NCBI GenBank assembly: GCA_017495105.1
Contig: JAFEIL010000075.1
Coordinates: 1-38,332 of the forward strand
DNA length: 38,332 nt
DNA from: Emticicia sp.
Lineage (GTDB): Bacteria; Bacteroidota; Bacteroidia; Cytophagales; Spirosomataceae
Direction: 5' to 3'
How positions within the stretch are numbered: position 1 is the first letter of the stretch; each line of letters starts with the position of its first letter. The notes beneath the pieces are model-generated. The model ran no database searches and was not told the origin of the DNA. It worked only from the letters and a program-made list of their open reading frames with translations. The position numbers and the translations under genes were made by a program. Positions 25,101 to 32,449 of this stretch are shown here, piece by piece.

Positions 25101-25249
25101 CCTTTTACTTGAACACTAACACCGATTAGTGGTTCTTTAGTTGTGGCGTCTGTAATTGTTCCAGACACTTTTGTTTGAGCAAAGGAAAGCTGAGTTATTA
25201 GTATGCAGCATATTCCGAGCAAACATTTTTTAACGGAAAGTTTGTACAT
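22133..25249 (-). CDS. TonB-dependent receptor with carboxypeptidase-like domain and Ala-rich loop insert
   Basis: A 1038-residue outer-membrane receptor. Order: signal peptide (1-24, ending SFAQ), carboxypeptidase-D-like regulatory domain (25-105, VSGTITDATTKEPLIGVSVQVKG), GQEVVVSASRVEES, plug domain with MRGFGATGNPRTVQMIDGMD and GAASALYGPNAINGLV, then a beta-barrel including VSYQTGYRIPTTQNQYIDL and LKPEKISSYEIGYKGLI. No SusD gene accompanies it, so it is not a SusCD pair; substrates of such stand-alone receptors include siderophores, vitamins and small organics. Odd feature: residues about 699-791 are a low-complexity Ala/Val/Thr/Gln-rich stretch between barrel strands, probably in a surface loop. 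A terminator follows the gene. Confidence 0.92.
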   Translation of the reverse strand: MYKLSVKKCLLGICCILITQLSFAQTKVSGTITDATTKEPLIGVSVQVKGKVVGTITNTKGEFSFSVSTPPPFTLLISSVGYESQEMAVSGNSASINVALKEQAVLGQEVVVSASRVEESVLKSAAAIEKMDIRTIRETASPSFYDALANMKGIDMTTQGLLFKSINMRGFGATGNPRTVQMIDGMDNQAPGLNFPVDNIVGMPELDVESVEVLPGAASALYGPNAINGLVLMNSKSPFLYQGLSATVKAGVMSASNRDVVNTPMTDFSMRYAKASKNNKFAFKVNLAYITAKDWQATNYSNLNLGGQQTGSRGAGTKTDYDGMNVYGDEVQANMTTVANGLIAAKLLPSAALGLIPNVNVSRTGFLEKDMVDYNTKSFKTNLAAHYRISDKVELVGQVNYGYGTTVYTGTGRYSLRNFNLTQAKVELRGDNFTLRAYTTQERSGQSYTAGLAAVAMLNSVKPHATWFGEYVGAFAAARGAGQSEEQAGITARGVADKGLPTPGSAEYSTLLNKFRDAAIVDGGGAFLDKTNLYHAEGVYNFKNQIKFIDLLAGANVRQYSLRSDGTLFSDNKEGRSGTIPINEYGAFIQGAKSLFKDHLKLSASIRYDKSQNFEGFFTPRLSAVASFGQQNFRVSYQTGYRIPTTQNQYIDLRTPSGTLIGAQPEFDTRYNLANGVDLATLTDFSRNPTKYITSAVIAKAQAYATAAVTAQLPAIQAGVTAAVQTQVTAGVTAQVNAGVAAGQIPASQAAAAIAAGVAQTMALPSTQATIASNVQATLVSQVTAVTTQVAPAFGLAALPKYKAAALKPEKISSYEIGYKGLIAKKLFIDSYFYTSKYTNFIGGTAILVPTAAAGPGLPIESGLGSASTRSAYSRSANSKEIVTANGFAISGNYSLTKGFNVGVNYAQNNLKGFTTSPEQQFAGYNTPKNRYNVSFGKRLNSGDKFGFNINLRHQDEFVWEASFNQPTTTGVASFTNTIVPAVTTFDAQVSYKLSSMKSIIKLGGTNIGGKPYIQAYGSAAVGSMYYVAITFDELLNK
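22877..23155 (-). other. Low-complexity Ala/Val/Thr/Gln-rich segment of the TonB receptor
   Basis: These 279 bp encode 93 residues with no charged residue except one Lys at its start. They are built from near-repeats such as AGVTAAVQTQV, AGVTAQVNAGVAAG and AAIAAGVAQTM. The spacing of small and hydrophobic residues suggests a long helix or a repeat-grown segment. It lies between the strand ending YIDL and the strand LKPEKISSYEIGYKG, where a barrel has an extracellular loop. Confidence 0.75.
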
Positions 25250-25380
25250 GAGAATATTGATTAGTGGTTAACAAAACGTAATTTTGTGTCAAACTTAAAA
25301 AAGAAAACAATAATATGCAAGCATACTATTGGTAGTTTGTATCAAAATGTTACAATTTTAACAAAAAATAATTATATACA

Positions 25381-26421
25381 ATGCGAAACACGATTTTTCT
25401 ATCATTTTTTTATTTTGTAAGTTTTCTTTCGGTTAAAATTGCTGCTCAAAACGCGGTAGTTTTGAAAACTCATTTTGACTTAAACAATACCCCAAAAGTG
25501 CCTGATTATTTTCAGAATGAGGCTTGGGCTGCATTGCCGACCAAAATAGATGCCGCAGATAAAACCCCTCTGAAATCGAATCTAAGCGACAAACAAAACG
25601 ATGCAAAAGCCGATGTGTTTTTTCTGCATCCAACAACATATACATATCAACCCAAAAATCAGTTTGAGTGGAACGCAGATGTAAATGATGCTGAGTTGAA
25701 TGAGAAAACCGATAACTCAACGATTCTAAATCAAGCTACAGCGTTTAATGGTTCAGGGAAAATTTATGCACCTCGCTATCGCCAAGCACATTATTATTCT
25801 TTCGTGACTCCAAATGCTGATGATAAAAAACAGGCTCTTGATTTGGCATATTCAGATATTAAAACTGCCTTTGAATATTATTTGAAAAACTGGAATCAAG
25901 GAAGGCCAATAATTATTGCCTCTCATAGCCAAGGAACTGTGCACGCTAAACGACTTTTAAAAGAATTTTTTGATGGAAAACCACTTCAAAAACAATTGGT
26001 AGAAGCATATTTAATAGGAATCGCTACGCAACCTGATACTTTTGAGAAGATTAAACCAAGTAATGCCCCTGATGAAATCGGTGGCTTTGTTTCTTGGAAT
26101 ACCTATGCAAGAGATTTCATGCCAGAATATCATTCAAACGGTCTTAAAACTGCGGTTAGTACGAATCCACTTACGTGGAAATGTGATGAGGAATTTGCAC
26201 CAAAAGAACTCAACAAAGGCGGTGTTGGATTAAAATATACCTTCGTGAAGCAAGCAGCTGATGCTCAGAACCACCAAGGAATGCTTTGGATAAATAAACC
26301 TTACGTACGTGGACGAGCGTTTTTGAAAACGAAGGTATGGCACATAGCTGATATAAATCTTTTTTGGATGAATATAAGAGAAAATGTAGCTTTACGTTTG
26401 GAAACCTTCCTCAAACAATAA
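25381..26421 (+). CDS. DUF3089 domain protein, exported alpha/beta-hydrolase-like
   Basis: A 346-residue protein with an N-terminal signal peptide (1-22, ending KIAAQ). The DUF3089 family segment ADVFFLHPTTYTYQ (77-90) is present, and ASHSQGTVHAKRLL (180-193) places Ser183 in a nucleophile elbow of the lipase/esterase type (GxSxG-like with Ala-Ser-His-Ser-Gln-Gly). Later, AYLIGIATQPDTFEKIKPSN and the GGVGLKYTFVKQ region are typical of the family. It is probably a periplasmic hydrolase of unknown substrate. The next gene, manC, starts 38 bp downstream, so the two may share a transcript. Confidence 0.85.
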   Translation: MRNTIFLSFFYFVSFLSVKIAAQNAVVLKTHFDLNNTPKVPDYFQNEAWAALPTKIDAADKTPLKSNLSDKQNDAKADVFFLHPTTYTYQPKNQFEWNADVNDAELNEKTDNSTILNQATAFNGSGKIYAPRYRQAHYYSFVTPNADDKKQALDLAYSDIKTAFEYYLKNWNQGRPIIIASHSQGTVHAKRLLKEFFDGKPLQKQLVEAYLIGIATQPDTFEKIKPSNAPDEIGGFVSWNTYARDFMPEYHSNGLKTAVSTNPLTWKCDEEFAPKELNKGGVGLKYTFVKQAADAQNHQGMLWINKPYVRGRAFLKTKVWHIADINLFWMNIRENVALRLETFLKQ

Positions 26422-26459
26422 ATATTAAATCAAAACAAACGATTATATATTCCCAACAA

Positions 26460-27527
26460 ATGAACAATAATTACGTAATTATAATGGCTGGCGGAGTTGG
26501 AACGAGATTCTGGCCTTTCAGTCGAAGTACAAATCCAAAGCAGTTTCATGATGTGCTGGGTATCGGAACAACGATGATTCAGCAAACGGTTGAACGTTTT
26601 GATGGAATTTGTCCTAAAGAAAACATCTATATCGTAACGAGCAAAGAGTATTACGATATCACCAAACAACAATTGCCGTATTTGAGTGACGACCAAATTT
26701 TACTTGAGCCGAATCGTAGAAATACCGCTCCTTGCATTGCATATGCTTGTTATAAAATTGGTGCTAAAAACCCAAACGCTAATATTGTAGTTGCTCCTGC
26801 CGACCATATTATTTTAAAAGAAGAGGAATTTCGTAAAAGAATTAATATCGCTTTGCATTTCTCGGCAAAAAATGATGTCTTGGTTACTCTCGGAATTAAG
26901 CCTACTCGCCCAGATACAGGTTATGGATATATTCAGTTTTCTGAATCAGAAGGAGATATCAAGCGTGTAGTTACTTTTACCGAAAAACCAAATTTGGAGT
27001 GGGCTCAAAAATTTGTAGAAAGTGGCGAATTTGTTTGGAACGCAGGTATTTTTATTTGGAATGTAAATGCTATTAAGAAATGTTTTGAAGCATTTTTGCC
27101 TGAAATAGCAGAAGCCTTTGAGGAAATCAAGGCTGATTTATATACTGAAAGAGAAGCTGATGCTTTGAATAAAGCCTATCCACAATGCAAAATTATTTCG
27201 ATTGATAACGGAATCATGGAGCGTGCTGAGAATGTTTTTGTGGTACTTTCAGAGATTGGTTGGTCAGATTTGGGCACTTGGAAATCTTTGTATGAAATAT
27301 CAGATAAAGACGAAAACCAAAATGCTGTTGATGCAAACATAATGCTTTATGATACAAAAAATAGTATTATAAAAACTCCAAAAGACCGCTTAGTAGTTGT
27401 AAGTGGTTTAGATGGATACATTGTAGCAGAGTATGATAATGTATTGATGATTTGTAAAAAAGAAGATGAACAAAAAGTAAAAGAGTTTGTAGCGGCAGCA
27501 GGCACGAAAGGGAAGGAGTTTGTGTAA
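26460..27527 (+). CDS. manC: Mannose-1-phosphate guanylyltransferase
   Basis: Makes GDP-mannose from mannose 1-phosphate and GTP for surface glycans. The 355-residue protein starts MNNNYVIIMAGGVGTRFWPFSR, with the nucleotide-binding GGVGTR (11-16); LEPNRRNTAPCIAYA and APADHII follow, then FTEKP and WNAGIFIW, and SDLGTWKSLYE. It has only the pyrophosphorylase domain and lacks a C-terminal isomerase domain. The frame is open to an ATG at 26364, but that would overlap the upstream gene and add 32 unrelated residues, so the ATG at 26460 is preferred. A clear terminator follows the gene. Confidence 0.95.
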   Translation: MNNNYVIIMAGGVGTRFWPFSRSTNPKQFHDVLGIGTTMIQQTVERFDGICPKENIYIVTSKEYYDITKQQLPYLSDDQILLEPNRRNTAPCIAYACYKIGAKNPNANIVVAPADHIILKEEEFRKRINIALHFSAKNDVLVTLGIKPTRPDTGYGYIQFSESEGDIKRVVTFTEKPNLEWAQKFVESGEFVWNAGIFIWNVNAIKKCFEAFLPEIAEAFEEIKADLYTEREADALNKAYPQCKIISIDNGIMERAENVFVVLSEIGWSDLGTWKSLYEISDKDENQNAVDANIMLYDTKNSIIKTPKDRLVVVSGLDGYIVAEYDNVLMICKKEDEQKVKEFVAAAGTKGKEFV

Positions 27528-27558
27528 TTATTAATAGTTTATTATCAAAAATAACATG

Positions 27559-27590
27559 TAAGGGGTTCGATTCATCGTACCCCTTTTTTT
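27559..27590 (+). terminator. Rho-independent terminator of manC
   Basis: AAGGGGT (27560-27566) and ACCCCTT (27579-27585) form a stem followed by seven T. It lies about 32 bp after the manC stop codon. Confidence 0.85.
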
Positions 27591-27638
27591 GAACCAAATT
27601 TCAGCTGCATAGGTTTTATTTGAAAACAATTCTACAAA

Positions 27639-28334
27639 ATGAAAAATAAACCTTTGCAAATAGATATCGTATCTGATGTGGCGTGTCCGTGGTGTTATAT
27701 CGGGAAAAAACATTTAGAAAAGGCACTTGAAAGCTTTGATAGTCAACCAGTTGAGATTACTTGGCATCCATACCAACTCGACCCTACGATTCCCGCTGAA
27801 GGGGTTTCTCGTGATGAATATTTTGCCAAGAAATTTGGCAATATTGACCAAATCGAACAGATTTTTCAAAGAGTTTCAGGAGTAGGCAAGAAAGTTGGGA
27901 TTGCGTTTAATTTCGATAAAATGACAAAAGCGGTTAATACAATTCCGTTGCACAAAATGCTACACATAGCTCGCGAGGAAGGTACGCAGATTGAATTAGA
28001 AGAATGTTTTTTCAAAGCATATTTTACCGATGGTGTTGATTTTTCAGACACAGAACAACTGATTGCTTTTATGGAAAATTTTGGTTGGAATCGTGAAAAA
28101 ACCAAAGCTGTTTTAGCAAATGAAGAAATAACTTACCATGTTTCGCAAGAAATTAAGCATTTTCAAGGCTTAGGTGTTACAGGTGTACCATTCTTTATTT
28201 TGAATAATAAATATGGTATCAGTGGAGCTCAACCAATAAACGTATTTTTAGAAACACTTAATACAGTTACCGCTGAAATGCAACCTGTGGAAGCGGTCGG
28301 CGAGGTTTGTGATGTGGAAGGTAAGAATTGTTGA
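27639..28334 (+). CDS. DsbA family oxidoreductase, FrnE-like
   Basis: A 231-residue thioredoxin-fold protein of the FrnE/2-hydroxychromene-2-carboxylate isomerase-related DsbA group. The redox motif is CPWC (16-19) in DVACPWCYIGKKHLEKAL; the cis-Pro loop is GVTGVPFFILNN, preceding YGISGAQP. No signal peptide is seen, so it is probably cytoplasmic, as is common for FrnE. Functions in the group include disulfide exchange under oxidative stress. The C-terminus ends with two Cys (EVCDVEGKNC), as in several relatives. It stands alone, followed by a long perfect inverted repeat. Confidence 0.9.
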   Translation: MKNKPLQIDIVSDVACPWCYIGKKHLEKALESFDSQPVEITWHPYQLDPTIPAEGVSRDEYFAKKFGNIDQIEQIFQRVSGVGKKVGIAFNFDKMTKAVNTIPLHKMLHIAREEGTQIELEECFFKAYFTDGVDFSDTEQLIAFMENFGWNREKTKAVLANEEITYHVSQEIKHFQGLGVTGVPFFILNNKYGISGAQPINVFLETLNTVTAEMQPVEAVGEVCDVEGKNC

Positions 28335-28395
28335 TATCTAGATAAGAGATTTACAATTTGATTTAGAAATTAAGGTCTCGAACTGTATGGATAAT

Positions 28396-28445
28396 AGCTT
28401 TTTAATAAATTTGTGTTATCAGAAATACAAATTTATTAAAAAGCT
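28396..28445. repeat. Perfect 19-bp inverted repeat
   Basis: AGCTTTTTAATAAATTTGT (28396-28414) and its exact complement at 28427-28445 flank a 12-nt loop. No T-run follows, so a simple intrinsic terminator is less certain. It lies in the 190-bp spacer between the convergent DsbA-like gene and yraN. Confidence 0.8.
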
Positions 28446-28524
28446 TCTCAGATTAGAGTTTTCAGACGGAAGCCTGTTTTTTAGAAATAAACTTAGCAGA
28501 TAATGGAGTGAAACAAACCAAAAT

Positions 28525-28875
28525 TCAGAAGAACGTATCCTCAAAGTGCATGATTTCAAATTTCTCACCTACGGTTATGGCAATGATGTCGAAACGAACG
28601 TTTCCATGCCAATCATGCTCATAAATATAGTTTTCAGCAGTTTTTATAATAAGACTGGCTTTGTTTTTTGAAATAGTTTGTTCGGGAAAGCCGTGATTAA
28701 TTTCAGACCTTGCCCGTACTTCTACAAAAACCAACCAACCATCCTTTAGGACTACAATATCTATTTCTCCTTTTCCGTGCGTATAGTTTTGGTCAAGAAT
28801 TTCGTAGCCTTTCTTTTCCAAGAATTTTGTCGCCATCGCTTCGGCTTTGTTGCCTGTTTCGTTGTGTTCTGCCAT
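28525..28875 (-). CDS. yraN: YraN family (UPF0102) nuclease-fold protein
   Basis: A 116-residue protein of the YraN family, which has a Holliday-junction-resolvase/restriction-type nuclease fold; its physiological role is not settled. Visible: NETGNKAEAMATKFLEKKGYEIL at the N-terminus, the metal-site motif GKGEIDIVVLKDGWLVFVEVRAR (Glu, Asp and Glu-x-Arg, where many relatives have Glu-x-Lys), and NVRFDIIAI near the end. The frame is open to 28896, but the ATG at 28875 gives the usual MAEHNETG start and avoids the repeat immediately upstream. Confidence 0.9.
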   Translation of the reverse strand: MAEHNETGNKAEAMATKFLEKKGYEILDQNYTHGKGEIDIVVLKDGWLVFVEVRARSEINHGFPEQTISKNKASLIIKTAENYIYEHDWHGNVRFDIIAITVGEKFEIMHFEDTFF

Positions 28876-28883
28876 TTTTGTAG

Positions 28884-28941
28884 GACAGGTTTTCAACCTG
28901 TCTAAATGATATAGCGATAAAGACAGGTTAGAAACCTGTCT
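28884..28941. repeat. Double GACAGGTT hairpin repeat
   Basis: GACAGGTTTTCAACCTGTC (28884-28902) is a small hairpin, and AGACAGGTTAGAAACCTGTCT is a second one (28921-28941). The unit is duplicated and can also fold as a larger hairpin. AACCTGTCTAAATG recurs at 18930. It lies between psd and yraN. Confidence 0.75.
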
Positions 28942-28945
28942 TACA

Positions 28946-29605
28946 TTACATTAATTCCGCAATGACCGTTTCGCCACCAACTGGCTTATCGTTGATATTG
29001 ACTAAGATTTTTGCATCTAAAGGCAAGAAAATATCAATTCGTGAGCCGAATTTGATAAAACCAAACTCCGAACCTTGCTCAACGGCTTGTCCTTCTTTCA
29101 CATACCAACAAATTCTACGAGCCAAAGCTCCGGCAATTTGGCGGAATAAAATTTCTGTTCCATTGTGGTGTTTCACGACGATTGTTGTGCGTTCGTTTTC
29201 GGTGCTTGATTTTGGGTGCCAAGCAACCAAGTATTTTCCTGCGTGATATTTTACATAAGTCACAATTCCGGAAATTGGATTGAAATTGATATGCACATTA
29301 AGAGGCGACATAAAAATCGAAACCTGACGGCGTGGCTCTTTGAAATATTCATTTTCTACAACTTCCTCAATCACCACAACTTTGCCATCGGCAGGAGCAA
29401 TTATGTGCTTAGTATTTACTGGAGTGGTTCTAGTTGGTTTACGAAAGAATTGAACCACAATAACAAATAAAAACAAACTTACGATGAGCAATAATGTGTG
29501 TAAAATATCTTGTTCGGGTAAAAAATATCTTAATGCCGAATTAGCTGCTAATAGTCCAATAATTGTCAACGAAATCGTTCCTGTGCCTTCCTTATGAAGT
29601 GTCAT
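28946..29605 (-). CDS. psd: Phosphatidylserine decarboxylase, short type
   Basis: Forms phosphatidylethanolamine from phosphatidylserine at the inner membrane. The 219-residue proenzyme has two N-terminal membrane helices (about 10-27 and 34-52), APADGKVV (70-77), SPLNVHINFNPISG (100-113) and the self-cleavage motif FGSRIDIF with Gly187-Ser188, where cleavage creates the pyruvoyl group. This is the short (PSD-A/archaetidylserine-type) form common in Bacteroidota. It is divergent from the TPR gene, and its promoter lies next to the parS-like region. Confidence 0.95.
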   Translation of the reverse strand: MTLHKEGTGTISLTIIGLLAANSALRYFLPEQDILHTLLLIVSLFLFVIVVQFFRKPTRTTPVNTKHIIAPADGKVVVIEEVVENEYFKEPRRQVSIFMSPLNVHINFNPISGIVTYVKYHAGKYLVAWHPKSSTENERTTIVVKHHNGTEILFRQIAGALARRICWYVKEGQAVEQGSEFGFIKFGSRIDIFLPLDAKILVNINDKPVGGETVIAELM

Positions 29606-29634
29606 TTTCTGAGCTGTTTAGTTTTTTAGAACCG

Positions 29635-29642
29635 CAAATATA
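29635..29642 (-). promoter_or_regulatory. Putative -7 box of the psd promoter
   Basis: On the minus strand the sequence reads TATATTTG, an exact TAnnTTTG match, 29 nt before the psd start codon. No -33 TTG at normal spacing was seen. Confidence 0.5.
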
Positions 29643-29692
29643 ATCAAACAATGTTTTTACGTTATCTTCACAGCTCAAATATTTATAATGCG

Positions 29693-29712
29693 TGTGCAAA
29701 AGCTGTGGATAA
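29693..29712 (-). other. Two DnaA-box-like 9-mers
   Basis: On the minus strand 29704-29712 reads TTATCCACA, a perfect DnaA box. The 29693-29701 site reads TTTTGCACA (8 of 9 to TTATNCACA). They have the same orientation and are 11 bp apart, about one helical turn. They directly adjoin the parS-like site. Confidence 0.5.
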
Positions 29713-29717
29713 GTTGG

Positions 29718-29733
29718 TGTTTCACGTGGAAAA
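29718..29733. other. parS: parS-like ParB-binding site
   Basis: The minus strand reads TTTTCCACGTGAAACA. The Bacillus/broad bacterial consensus is TGTTCCACGTGAAACA, so 15 of 16 positions match, including the whole CCACGTGAAACA part. It lies in the spacer between psd and the TPR gene. No parA or parB is in the window. parS sites usually lie near the replication origin. Confidence 0.6.
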
Positions 29734-29746
29734 ACTCTTGATAATT

Positions 29747-32356
29747 ATGCAAAAACTCTTTTTTTGGCGAAACTGGCCTAAAAATGAACAATCTAGTTTT
29801 GTTTTTATTCTTACGATACTTTTCACCTCAATTTTATTTCTTTCGTTTTATTGGTTCAAAGGTTTAGAAAATGTCATTCATTGGGATGTTTTAAGTGAGC
29901 TTGATGAGATTTCTGCGGCTTTTGATACTTTATCAGATGGCACTCTAAAGTTTACTATTAATGGAAATGCTTACATTGTCAAAGAGCATTATCTCGCTTC
30001 GATGATGGAAATTAACTTTTGGGCAAACAATGTCTTTGCTGTATTTTTTATTTTTGGTCTGAATTTGCTATTGAGTGCATTTTCGGGCATGAGCCGTTAT
30101 TGGTTTTTAGGGGGAATGGTTTTGTTTGCTGGTATTTTGATAACTTTTCATCTCGAAATCGTCTTTAATTCCATCAATCAATTGCCGTTTTTGGTGGCTT
30201 TTGGTGCGTTTGCTGGATTGGCTTTTTACTTCAATACGTTTGCTACTAAAATAAATACTTTGAAAAGATTCTTATCTTTTCTTGTTTTAAGTATTGCAGC
30301 CACAGCCCTGATTGGTTTTACGGCAAATGCGACAAGCCCAAGTTTAGCAGTTTTTTCATATGGATTACTTTCGGCAATTATTTTATCAGCGATATTTATC
30401 TTATTAGTTTCTCACGAAATTTCGGCGGGTTTGGTTTGGGTCGTTTCAAATTCAGGCGTTAAAAATCGCAATCATATTCCTTCTTTCATGGCAATTTCGA
30501 GTATTTATTTACTCAATGTGCTTTTAATTTATCTCGAAAAATCGCAGTATATCGATTGGAATATTATTTCTATCAACCCAGTAGTCCTCCTTGGAATTTC
30601 GTTGTTTTTAGGAATTTGGGGTTTCAGAGATTATTCTGAGCAATCAAGTTTTTTCGCTTTTCGTGCTATCGGCTCATGGTTTTATTTAGGTTTGGCCATT
30701 ATTACAACTGCGACAATTGGCTACACATACGCAACCGCCAACGACCCGCTCATTGAAGCTTTCGAGGATTTTATCTCGTATGCTCATGTTGCGATGGGGC
30801 TATGTTTTTTCTTTTATATGTTAATAAATTTTACGCAGCCACTTCAAAAAGGCTTGGAAGTGCATAAAGTGATTTACAAACCAAAGTTTTATGAATTGTT
30901 GCTTTTCAGAATGGCTGCGGCAATTTTGGTTTTTATGTTGATTTCGTTCAAAAACTATAACAATTATTTTCAAGCTAAAGCCGGTTATTACAACGCCATT
31001 GCCGATTATTATACAGCCACCGCAGATTTTCAAGTCGCCGAAACTTTTTACAAAGAGGCATTGCATTTCGATATTCGAAATCATAAATCAAATTATGCTT
31101 TGGCTTCGTTGGCTCTAAAAAATAATGATAAAGAAAACACGGGTTTGTTTCTGAAAAATGCTTTAGAAAAAAATGCTAGTCCGTTTGCGTTTGTGGGTTT
31201 GAGTAAGGTTTTGGAAGAAAAAGACATGTTTTTTGATGCTCTATTCACTTTGCGTAAAGGCGTGAGTAAATTTCCTAAAAACCAACATCTTTTGACAAAC
31301 ATTGCGTATCTCTATGAAAAAACCAAAGTGCTTGATTCAACCTTTTTTTACTTAAATTTAGCAAAAACAAACTGTACAGATTGTGATTTAGCAGAATCTA
31401 ACATATTGGCGTACCAATTAAAATATGGAGAAAAAGATTCACTTTTTTCAGTGATGAGGTCTTCCAATCCTAAAAGTAGTCTTTACTTTACTTGGGGAGA
31501 TAATCAAGTATCTAAAAACATGAGTCTCCGTGCAAATAGAGCAGCAGCTACTAAACTTTTACAAAAACAGGCAATAACAAATATCGAATTCACGAAAGAT
31601 TCTGTCATAAATGTAAGTCAATTCGCTTTACTCTATAATTTGTCTTCATTTGATAATGCCATGTTTCCGTATTCGAGCAAAGACTTACAGAATATTCAAA
31701 GAAAGGAATTGAACAATGATTTCTTTGAAGATTTAGAATTTGCTATTGCTTCCCGAAATTATTTCAGTGAAAATAAACTCGAAGGGTTAAAACAATTAGC
31801 GATTTTGGCCAATGATTCGACCAAACACAAACCTTTGTATAATCAAGTGGCTGGAATGTGGTTTTTGCAACAAGGTGTTTATGATAAAGCTGTAGAATTT
31901 CTTAGCAAAGCTGGTGATGTTTCTTCGGTAGATGTTTTACAAAAACAAAATTATCAAAAAACAATCACTGAGTTCCAAAAAGCCAAGGCTGAGGAGATAT
32001 TTAAAATGGCTCTTGTGAAAAATCAAACTAGCAAAGCTGACTTTGATAAGATTTTGCAAGAAAATCCGCTAAATCCTTATGTTTTAAGCGAAGTCGTTGA
32101 TTTTTATAACAATACGCTTAGAAAGCCCAACGATGCCTATAATTTCCTTTTCCGAGCGGCCGAATTAAACAATACTTCTACCGAAATCTGGAAACTATAT
32201 ACTCTCCAATCGCTCAAAATTGGCTTACTCGACTACGTGGCTGATGGTTTGTTAAAACTAAATCAACTAAGTAGCCCTGCCGATTATCAAGCATTTCTTT
32301 CCACCTATCAAGCCCAAAAAGCATTGATGGAAAAAACAAAGGATGGTTTTAAATAG
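29747..32356 (+). CDS. Multi-pass membrane protein with C-terminal TPR region, function unknown
   Basis: An 869-residue protein that I do not recognise as a named family. The first ~390 residues hold about ten or eleven hydrophobic helices (for example FVFILTILFTSILFLSFYW, FGLNLLLSAF and IGSWFYLGLAIITTATIGY). From about 395 onward there are TPR-like helical pairs (AIADYYTATADFQVAETFYKEALHF-type, KSNYALASLALKNN, and AFVGLSKVLEEKDMFFDAL), reaching the C-terminus. The frame is open to an ATG at 29651, but that would translate the DnaA/parS-like sites, and the residues are unlike a membrane start. The ATG at 29747 gives MQKLFFWRNW directly before the first helix. A scaffold or assembly role at the inner membrane is possible; nothing more specific can be supported. 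Confidence 0.8.
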   Translation: MQKLFFWRNWPKNEQSSFVFILTILFTSILFLSFYWFKGLENVIHWDVLSELDEISAAFDTLSDGTLKFTINGNAYIVKEHYLASMMEINFWANNVFAVFFIFGLNLLLSAFSGMSRYWFLGGMVLFAGILITFHLEIVFNSINQLPFLVAFGAFAGLAFYFNTFATKINTLKRFLSFLVLSIAATALIGFTANATSPSLAVFSYGLLSAIILSAIFILLVSHEISAGLVWVVSNSGVKNRNHIPSFMAISSIYLLNVLLIYLEKSQYIDWNIISINPVVLLGISLFLGIWGFRDYSEQSSFFAFRAIGSWFYLGLAIITTATIGYTYATANDPLIEAFEDFISYAHVAMGLCFFFYMLINFTQPLQKGLEVHKVIYKPKFYELLLFRMAAAILVFMLISFKNYNNYFQAKAGYYNAIADYYTATADFQVAETFYKEALHFDIRNHKSNYALASLALKNNDKENTGLFLKNALEKNASPFAFVGLSKVLEEKDMFFDALFTLRKGVSKFPKNQHLLTNIAYLYEKTKVLDSTFFYLNLAKTNCTDCDLAESNILAYQLKYGEKDSLFSVMRSSNPKSSLYFTWGDNQVSKNMSLRANRAAATKLLQKQAITNIEFTKDSVINVSQFALLYNLSSFDNAMFPYSSKDLQNIQRKELNNDFFEDLEFAIASRNYFSENKLEGLKQLAILANDSTKHKPLYNQVAGMWFLQQGVYDKAVEFLSKAGDVSSVDVLQKQNYQKTITEFQKAKAEEIFKMALVKNQTSKADFDKILQENPLNPYVLSEVVDFYNNTLRKPNDAYNFLFRAAELNNTSTEIWKLYTLQSLKIGLLDYVADGLLKLNQLSSPADYQAFLSTYQAQKALMEKTKDGFK

Positions 32357-32397
32357 AATAATATCTTTGGATATTGAATAGTAAGATAAAAATTATT

Positions 32398-32440
32398 CGC
32401 TCATTCAGAACGGGCGGCGTTCCGCTTCTCTCATTCAACA
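32398..32440. repeat. GC-rich repeat flanked by CTCATTC words
   Basis: GCTCATTCAGAACGGGCGGC is followed by GTTCCGCTTCTCTCATTCAAC. The GAACG/CGTTC words are inverted and the CTCATTCA words direct. It lies just upstream of the ABC ATPase gene and stands out from the AT-rich spacer; it may be a dispersed repeat related to the tract at 8895-9003. Confidence 0.4.
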
Positions 32441-32449
32441 TTTCTTTTC

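Noticed and set aside
26364-26459. 32-residue N-terminal extension of manC
   Set aside because: Overlaps the DUF3089 gene in another frame; the ATG at 26460 gives the standard GDP-mannose pyrophosphorylase start.
29651-29746. 32-residue N-terminal extension of the TPR gene
   Set aside because: It would translate the DnaA-box/parS-like DNA and precedes an ATG directly before the first membrane helix.
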